From the NCBI GenBank assembly GCA_030268105.1, contig BSDZ01000089.1, forward strand, positions 496,001 through 560,000: a DNA stretch of 64,000 bases. Direction: 5' to 3'. Made by a program: the position numbers and the translations under genes. The DNA is from Volvox africanus (lineage: Eukaryota > Chlorophyta > Chlorophyceae > Chlamydomonadales > Volvocaceae). The notes under the pieces were generated by a model. It was not told where the DNA came from. It did no database searches and saw only the letters and a program-made list of their open reading frames with translations. Each line of letters opens with the position of its first letter. Within the stretch, counting starts at the first letter, position 1. This document shows, piece by piece, positions 56,618 through 64,000 of the stretch.

Positions 56618-59600
56618 CTCACACATCCTATTCATAAGGCCCTCTGGGTGAGCCGGAACTCGAAGCATGCATGGTTGTGATGCTTCACGGCGGTGGTTAG
56701 CAGGCACCGGTAGCAGTTTGCAGTTAACATTGCGCCAACGATCTATGAGCAGGATTGTGTGCCCTGCTCAGGCTGTGCCCCCTCACCCCTTGCTCCTGGT
56801 ACATCGCACTTTAGCAGCACGCTGCCTGGGGCTTCGATGGGCGCACGCAAATATGCACACTCAAACGCAGGGGGGCCCCTACCGTCAGGACCTCGAATAA
56901 ACACACGCACACGCACACGCACACAGGCCTCGAGCCCCGTTACCCCGCCATCGTCTCCGGGGAAGCCACCACGATGCCACCGCCACGCAGTGCCGTGCGA
57001 AGTTAATGACTGCAAGTCGATTGCCTGTGTGTGCGCCCAGGTGGCGCTCGAGCATGATGTCAGCGATAGGGGTGATGCCACTGCCGGCGGTCGGTGCGGC
57101 GGTGATTGGTCAAATGCGGGGCAGGGTTACATCCGGCATCCCTCAAGCGGGTTCTGAACCCAGCTCCCGTATTGAGCGAGCTGGGTCTGACATGCCCAGC
57201 AGCCGTACTGCACGATGGTTCCCGTACGAATACGAAGGGGGCAGAGACATACGTCTACGGAGCTGGTGGCGTCTCACCGTCATCGGAGGAGGGGGTCTGG
57301 ATGCAGTGAGATGGTCATTCTGGTTGAGGTGGATGCGGACTCAACCTTCGGTACCTTGGATGGTGTTGTGATGGTGTGTGTAGGAGCGGGAAGCATGCAA
57401 GGGCGTCTGGCACTAATCGTTACGAGCATCGGGTGACGAATGAGCATCAGGTGAGGTCGGGTGGCGTATCCACTACTGCTGTGCATCTTTGAACGTGTTG
57501 ACGATTGATGTGTTGCAGATGAAGGGGGGGGTATCTTTGCGCCGCGAGCCAGTTTTCGAATAACCTTTGTTTGCCTTCTGCGATGAAGTTGTTCGGGACT
57601 TAGTGACGGTCGAATAGACGGCCGGACTAAAGGTCAAGTTTAACAGGATACCGTGCAGCAGCAATTCTTTTGGGTTCCCGGACATGTTGCCCGATACTCG
57701 AGTGGGCCGCAGCGCAGCGGCTTTGAATAGACAGACAGACTGACTAACTGGTAGACAGACTGACAGACAGGGTGCAGAAGAGGTTTGAAGGGCTGGGCAC
57801 GTAGTCGCACTGTTCGAGCTCCCCAAGGTGACGATACCCCCGTGTGTGCATCCCACGTCCATCATCGTGTGGATCAAGCTTGCGAGTACGCAGCCGTGTT
57901 CGCGCTAGCCCCTGGTTTCTGGGGAAACTACGCATGAGCGCTGTTTCGGTGGTTCGAAGTTCGGGAGTCAAAAAAGGAACGGTTTATAATCCCCTTTCAT
58001 ATTCACGTTTGTTGCGCCATCAGGCAGGAGGGAGTCTTCCCTATCCAGTTGGCCGTTTTTTCGCATGAGCGGTGCCAGTGGCCGATACATTGTTGTGGCC
58101 ATCCGATGAGGACTGTGGGTGGCAGCCTCCCCCCTTTTGGCAGTGAGTTGTCCTGTTGCATTCGGCTATCATTGAGATTATTGGCGCATGTGCAACGCGC
58201 ACACACGCAGCGCAGTGAATGACCAGGTCAAAATCGGCCTAAGAAAGGTCCTGCTGGTAGGTCAAGGATCGCATCGTATGCTCCACGCTTAAATATTGCG
58301 CTCCAAAGAGCAACAGGACGCGTCGCGGGGCTGGCTCGTCAAACCCATAATGCGTGAGACGCATGGTTGCCGGGCGGCGTAAGAGGCGGGCTGCAGTGTA
58401 CGATCCTGCATGGTACGGATGACAGCTTGTGTGCGGCCTTCTGGAGCTTTGTTATTTTTGGGATGTGTAGCGCTTCTGCACAATGTTTATTTGCCTCCGT
58501 GAAGACTTTTCATTGTTGATTTGTATACTTGAATATTCGTGCTTTTTTGTAGGTAAAATACGGACGCACGCGGGCCCAAGACTACTTGTGCGTGTCTGCA
58601 TGCCTGATACCGGGAACTGTTGGGGATGGGGTGCAGACGGGGGTGTGGGGTTAATACTTGGGGGAGCAGGAGAGGTTAGTTGTCTTTCTACTGCTGCATG
58701 AGGGAAGGGTGGAAGGTTTGGAAGGGATTCTCAAGACCGCGCACGCATATTGCCATACGTAGGAGGGCTGCGTCTCCGCAGCCCTCCCAGCATCACAGTC
58801 GCAAACCATGTTGTTGGGATGGACATGCCGCGAAGGCGCTGCCCAAAGGCGGCCTTCAACACCGTCTTTCCGGAAGATGCTTTTTCGATCCCAATACATC
58901 TTTATCACCGCGTCAGGTGCTATAGGGGGACGTGATATCTATCTATACTTCCGGCGACGGCCAATGGTAGCGAGGCGCCCGCCTCCTAGACCGCAATTTC
59001 CTCCCATCTAGATGCAAAATTACTTGCTTTGAGTTCCTTGACCCAAACGAAGATGAAGCAGCGACAACCTAGATGCAGCCTAGTGGAAAGCCCGGGTGGT
59101 TTGCATGCCGGCAAGCTAAGGAGTTACTTGGCTGTGGCTGTAACGTCAGCCTGCCTTCCCAACAGTTGCACTCGGTAGTCTTGGTATATTTTTGAGGTTG
59201 GATAAGAAGAGTATGGGGATTGTGTTGGTTATATGATTGGTCATTGTTGCTAAATTAGGTATGTTCAGTGGCAGCACCGCCAGGGGAGGTGTTGGGTTCC
59301 GCCGTTCAGAGTAGTAAGTGGACATGGCGGAGGAAGAGGAAACCCGGAGTAGGGATGGTGTGCGGTTGCACGTGTTGAAACAGGGTGTGGCACGCGAGGC
59401 TTACCATGATGATCAGCTTGATGCCAACTGTGATGCCAGGTGCGCGGGACAGGGCCCGCTGCATGCATGCGCGTGCTCACTTTCAGCCCTGTACCAAACG
59501 GCGTCCACATGTACGGAACGTACGGAGGCCTGAGTACATGGCTGCGTGCCTTGGGTCATGGACCCTAGACCTGCTGCAACTTTCCTCATGGAAGCTGTAT

Positions 59601-60142
59601 TGAACGGTCCCTGGTCCCTAGCTTGTTACAATAGGCAATCAAAAGGCACTTCGGGAGGGAATAACTTTCTTGGCTGACCTCTGTCTACATCCTTCTTGCG
59701 TCGTACGTGTCCGGGGCGAGCATACGTGTCCGAGTACCGGTAGTGCTGTAATTCGCAGGCTTTCCCAACCAGCATAAGGCCCAATAAGAGCTTACCAGGT
59801 AATACGCTTAATGTGGACACAGAATTTCAGGGGGCGTCCACCTACTCGTCTACCAGGGTCGCAGTGGGGCACCGTGCAACAAGTGCACCATGCACTGTGG
59901 GCACGAATAACTAAACCGGAGTTGGAGTCATGCCTTACAAGATGCTCCTCAGCATCCATACATAGATTTCCTGGTCCCAGTAACCGTGGGCTCCTCAACC
60001 TACACCGACGACCCATGCCACTATGAAGATAGACGGCTTCTTAGACAGGTTCTCTGGACAGCCTCTTAGGTCAGTCCAATATTGCCAGCGACTAATGACT
60101 CCTCCAGGGAATCAGCCACTCATCGTGACTTTCGGCCGCTAG

Positions 60143-60186
60143 CTTCTCAACCATCCATAACCTAAAGGTTATTGATGGTTGAGAAG
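60143..60186. repeat. Hairpin-forming inverted repeat, 20-bp arms
   Basis: The arms CTTCTCAACCATCCATAACC (60143-60162) and 60167-60186 are reverse complements with one mismatch around a TAAA loop. First of three inverted repeats within 1 kb. Confidence 0.85.
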
Positions 60187-60302
60187 GGGCCACCGAAGAG
60201 GGGAAATAACCCTTTGGTCATCATTACCATCCACTTGCACCAGCTGAAAGGGGGCCGTGTTGTCATGGGATGGGGTGTGAGCCGGGGTCTGGGTAGCAAC
60301 CA

Positions 60303-60614
60303 ATGTTTGCCTTCCCTCGTGATGCTTTTCGATATAGAGGGCGGGTTATCGGGGACAACCCCTACGGCCCCATAGCCGACCCCTGGTTGACCTCTGATCA
60401 CATTCGTGGAAGGTCAGTGGAGGGTTCCTTTGGAATCCCTAAACTCTTAAAAGGCAAGGGTTGCTGGAAGGAATAGAAGAATCTCCTCCGATGGCCATTG
60501 AATGATGAGCTTTGGCGGGCCATTCTTGAGGTGAGGGTTGACGGAGTGGAGTCTCTGGAACCTCCGGGAGAGTTTGCCGCCTTCAGCTCTGGCGACACAT
60601 CTAATGGCAAGTAA
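60303..60614 (+). pseudogene. ORF interrupted by one stop, unknown protein
   Basis: The frame from the ATG at 60303 has protein-like composition (FRYRGRVIGDNPYGPIADPW and LLRWPLNDELWRAILEVRVD), with a TAG at 60474-60476 and a TAA at 60612-60614. The same frame continues to look coding past those stops. It sits between inverted repeats, so it may be the remains of a mobile element's gene. No family recognised. Confidence 0.3.
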
Positions 60615-60792
60615 CCCCTTGGTTGAGATGGTGCAAAGGATTCCCCGGTTGACATTCTGATTAGAGGCTCGGTTGAGTTACAAATTACGGTCCTCCATTA
60701 TGGCAATATATCTGCATTTGCATGTGTAGCGGTGCGGTGCCTCTCTTCACGCTGAAGCAGGACACGAAGGGCAGCAACGACCGGTATATATA

Positions 60793-60840
60793 TGTGGTCA
60801 TGACGGCCAGCCAAATGCATGCCTGGCCGTCATGACAACA
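60793..60840. repeat. Inverted repeat, 18-bp arms
   Basis: TGTGGTCATGACGGCCAG (60793-60810) pairs with 60823-60840. The inner 14 bp are perfect (60797-60810 with 60823-60836) and one mismatch lies outside. The 12-bp spacer contains ATGCAT. Confidence 0.85.
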
Positions 60841-60926
60841 TTGTAAAGACCCATGAATGAAACAGAAACTAAAAACGGTGTTCGTTTGCCTCTGGCGGCA
60901 GGAACCCATGCAACATGCAACCCAAC

Positions 60927-61059
60927 ATAACCTCGCACCATGTTTCCTCATTGCTGCAGGGAGTGTCACCCTTCACAAACAAGTCAGGAGGTAATTTTAC
61001 CGGTACCTTCGAAATTTCAGTGCTGGGAAGAAAGCGCTGGAAACATGGTGCAAGGTTAT
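60927..61059. repeat. Inverted repeat, 21-bp arms around 91 bp
   Basis: 60927-60947 (ATAACCTCGCACCATGTTTC then C) and 61039-61059 are reverse complements with one mismatch. Together with the two upstream hairpins it suggests a folded mobile-element remnant. Confidence 0.8.
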
Positions 61060-62293
61060 CCTGAAAGATCCTAGCTCAACACAGACATGGCCGGCAGTGT
61101 ATATCACGCAATCAAGACGTTCATATATTCGTTTTGATGATCAGCTGTCACATATGTGCCTTCCCTTGAGCTCACCCAAGTACCTCTGCCTCCTGATAAA
61201 TCACCATATAAGATGGCCGAAATCCGAGAACGATGCATTTATCCCCTTCCTCTTCCACTTTGGCGTGTATGCATGCTCGCTTGGGCAAGCTCCGCACATA
61301 GCAACCATCCCACCCCCACCCGCACCCGCACCCGCATATCCCCAACTGAGATGTTCAATAAATACTATGTCGAGTACCCAAGCAGTTCAAGTCAATACCC
61401 TTAACCTGCCAGCCGCCACACGTTGAAGCTCTCCGAACCCCGACATCTGTCCCCGCCACTCCATCCGAGACCAGCTACCTTGGCTGCACAGTCATATTAT
61501 AACTCTCGTCGCGTTCGTTTCCCTTTTCCGGTCGCGAATGCGACCACGTCTAGAGTGGGGCCGTAGGTCGAGAGGTGCAACGGCCGGCGGCAACTTAGCA
61601 GCAGCATTTCTGCAGCAGCAAGCAGCGGCAAACAGGGTGCCCACCTGCAGCACGTAACTTGGAAGTCAGGACGAATCGTACACTTCCATCTGCTGAACAG
61701 GCGCACTGGCTTCGGTCCGCCCCACTTGACTCCGCCTCCTCAGCCACATCCCTCTTAAGCACGCGCAGCAACCCTCTCGCAACCCTCACGCACGCATGCG
61801 TGCTCGCACGGACGCACGCTCTTGCATGTATCACCTCTATCGCCACCGGCGGAGTCTGTGCGGACGGCCGCATACTCAGCACGCACAGCAGCCCGTGGTT
61901 GGCTGTTCGAAGTGCCGGGACTTGCGGCTGCAGAACAGCGCTCTCACGCCCAGGCAGCACACCCAGTATCTGCAAGCAAGCCGATCCGCATATGTTGGAC
62001 TTCGACAGAGATTGGTGGAGTTGAGGACACGATTTTTCAGGACCTCACATGGCAGCAAAAACACCTTTACATGGTGTCAGGGGGGCTCTCGCAGGTCGCC
62101 AGTGCAGAATACGTTGAGATACGGCGATGGACCCACAACCCAACCCAAGCCTTCCCATCCCAGTCTCCAGGTCCAACCTCATCCCATGTCCCTCGCACTG
62201 GCTGGCTAACCGACTGGCAAACTGACTGGGTTAATTCGCCTCCCCCCAAGGGCCTCAGGGGCCAGGACCCCACTTCCCTCCTTCCGCAATCAC

Positions 62294-63850
62294 CTAAAGC
62301 AGCCCTCCAGGCAGCCCAGTACAGGTCCACAGTACGGCCGCTCCTCGTGGATGTCGAGAGAGATGTCCTCAAAGCCTGTGGTGCTGTAGGCCAGGGCGGC
62401 AGGGACAGCAAGCAAGGCGGTGGGGAGGCCGGAGCTGCGAAACGGCCAAGGCACGCTACGGCCTTAATATCTCCGGCCGTTTCTTACAAGCGTAAGATCT
62501 GATTCGGCAGTTGTAGGGGCAATCCTTGCCACTTGAAAGCTGATATGGAGCCAAAGATTGTTTTCTCCGTTTCACGTAGACGAACTCATCACATATACGC
62601 ATTCACACACATACACATAAACGCATACATACACATACACACACGCACGCTACAGATCGGTCTAAGGCGCACTGTGGCATGTACTACTACTGCCTCTGGC
62701 CCAGGAAATCCACGCACATCCTTCTAGGACCGTATGGCCGGGCTGCATGACATCCGCTGCCGCCTCCCTTACCTCGCGCAGAAGTCCAGGCACTTATAGT
62801 ATTCGCAGAAGTCCTTCCACTCCATCCAGAATGTACCGTCGTCAGCCGGCTTGAAATCCAGCGCGCGCTTCACCTGCGTTTCACGGTGTTGGCAATGAAC
62901 CACCGGCACCAGACCAGCAGCAGCACAGAAGAAAGCACATAGCGCTTTAGTTCCCCTCTAGAATGGCTCTGGTTAACACGGGATTTGTCACGGCAGGCAG
63001 GCAGGCGGGCACGAAGGGAAGGTGTGGCACGGGGTTATATCACTGCGGAGGCTCGAAAGACTAAGGCGGATTGGCGGATTGGCAGATGGGTGGTGATGTG
63101 TTTCACCAGCCCGTCTCCCACCGTCGAAGGGGGATGGCCCCGTCAGATAGCCGCTGTCTCCACCACCCCCACCATCACCATTACCACCACCATTACCGCC
63201 ACCATTACCGCCACCATTACCGCCACCATTACCACCACCATTACCGCCACCATTACCGCCACCATCACCACCACCGCCACCGCCACCGCCACCACCACCA
63301 CCTTGATCATCACCACCACCTTAACCATCACCATCACCACCACCACCACCTCGATCATCGCCATCACCATCACCTCTACCAGCAAGCTCGACTTGACAGG
63401 AGATTTCCTGGTGCACCAGTACCTTGGGGTTTTCCTCCCACAGGGAGCTGGCGTCGCTCCAACTTCCCTTCCACTCAAAGGTACCCCAGGGGTTCCTGCG
63501 GGTGGGCGGGACCGGCATCCATCAGCTGCACCGATATCGGGAACACGAACAACGTAGGGGTACGGTGGTGCGGCGGTGCGACACAACCGCGAGGGTGATC
63601 AGACTGCTGCCCGGACGAACATCATAAGAGAAAGAGAGGAAGAGAGAGAGAGAGAGAGGGATCATACAGCTGCCAGGGACATGTCGTTAGCAGGCACGGT
63701 ACTCGCAGTTACGGTACTTACAGGAACCGCACGGAAGGAAGGAACTGTGGTGTCCGCTCCCTTTCTTCTCCTGATCTTCTGGACTCACCTCAACTGCATC
63801 AACCGAAACCGATCCACGCGCTTGACATTGCAGATGGCGTAGGCGTGGCC
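62294..63850 (-). CDS. Calpain-type cysteine protease, partial (3' portion of catalytic domain)
   Basis: Minus-strand exons, high to low: 63850-63789 (GHAYAI, catalytic His), 63495-63423 (RNPWG with catalytic Asn, then FEWKGSWSD), 62873-62773 (DDGTFWMEWKDFCEYY, the usual end of the calpain core) and, less surely, 62434-62294. The junctions 63789/63495 and 62773/62434 split Arg and Ser codons exactly and the others are phase 0. In family C2 peptidases the triad is Cys-His-Asn. His and Asn are here; the Cys must lie upstream, beyond the window end. The protein should be a calcium-dependent or calpain-like intracellular protease; whether it has C2L or EF-hand domains cannot be seen. The exon after 62294 was not found, so the 3' end is open too. 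Confidence 0.75.
63161..63378 (-). repeat. CCACCATTACCG-type repeat inside a calpain intron
   Basis: ACCGCCACCATT and CCACCACCG units, imperfect period 12 then 3, lie in the intron between exons 63495-63423 and 62873-62773. Open frames across it (Thr-Ile, His or Pro/Leu rich) are products of the repeat and are not conserved coding. Confidence 0.85.
63627..63661. repeat. GA-rich microsatellite
   Basis: GAGAAAGAGAGGAAGAGAGA-type run, on the antisense side of the calpain intron between 63495 and 63789. Confidence 0.85.
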
Positions 63851-64000
63851 CTGGGAATGGAGATGGACCAGCACCAGGCGGGCCAACCAGCGGAATGAGA
63901 GTCGGTGCCACACGCTGTCTGTATCATGGAACAACGAAAGCCCCCTTGCTGACGGGGTGGGAGCAGGACATGCTTTCATTACGTTAACGTTGTGCGCACT

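Larger units (their letters stand above)
56160..62293. other. Long region without a convincing intact gene
   Basis: It contains the GGTA microsatellite at 56555-56617, a CACACG repeat near 56.9 kb, a 10-bp-arm hairpin at 58762-58787, three longer inverted repeats between 60143 and 61059, and a broken ORF at 60303-60614. A short hydrophobic stretch around 57.05-57.16 kb (MMSAIGVMPLPAVGAAVIGQ) follows a CAG acceptor-like site but cannot be extended. The 3' end of the calpain gene may reach into about 61.6-62.3 kb, where I could not place further exons. Confidence 0.4.

Noticed and set aside
58762..58787. GC-rich hairpin like a bacterial terminator
   Set aside because: The context is a eukaryotic nuclear genome, no gene ends here and no T-tract follows, so it is only a short inverted repeat.
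63071..63598. 175-codon His-rich plus-strand ORF
   Set aside because: It is created by CCACCATTACCG repeats lying antisense in a calpain intron and overlaps the RNPWG exon on the other strand.

Overview
This is nuclear DNA of a eukaryote, most likely a volvocine green alga (Chlamydomonas/Volvox group). The basis is spliceosomal introns with GTGAGT/GTAAGT-like donors and CAG acceptors, TGTAA poly(A)-type signals, a hydroxyproline-rich glycoprotein with Ser-Pro4 rods, a plant/alga-type kinase with an N-R-D catalytic loop, and GC-rich Ala/Gly/Ser coding tracts. I see no prokaryotic operon, CRISPR array, rRNA gene or convincing tRNA gene. All exon models come from reading splice sites, reading phase and protein sense by eye. 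No transcript or database was used.

Layout. (1) 0.8-24.6 kb, minus strand: one giant gene of about 30 phase-compatible exons encoding roughly 4,260 residues. It has an N-terminal membrane anchor, then coiled coil almost throughout, with a single 6.5-kb exon holding about 86 tandem copies of a 21-residue (three-heptad) unit, and a Ser/Gly-rich tail. One intron holds decayed copies of a related 21-residue repeat arranged head to head. (2) 24.6-30.8 kb: mostly intergenic, with a 28-bp inverted repeat and some exon-like fragments. (3) 30.8-34.2 kb, plus: a C2-domain protein (434 aa) of an uncharacterised alga/fungus-type family. (4) 36.0-40.0 kb, plus: a Ser/Thr kinase (about 361 aa, SnRK2/CAMK-like). 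(5) 40.0-44.6 kb: no convincing gene. (6) 44.6-51.8 kb, plus: an extracellular proline-rod glycoprotein with an N-terminal signal segment and a C-terminal transmembrane helix. (7) 52.4-56.2 kb, plus: a long, largely disordered protein with a chromodomain-like C-terminus. (8) 56.2-62.3 kb: mainly non-coding, with clustered inverted repeats and a broken ORF. (9) 62.3 kb to the window end, minus: the 3' part of a calpain-type cysteine protease gene.

The genes do not form an operon. Two candidate themes are surface and membrane architecture (the membrane-anchored coiled-coil giant and the membrane-anchored proline-rod glycoprotein) and calcium/phosphorylation signalling (C2 protein, kinase, calpain). 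That grouping is inference from neighbourhood only.
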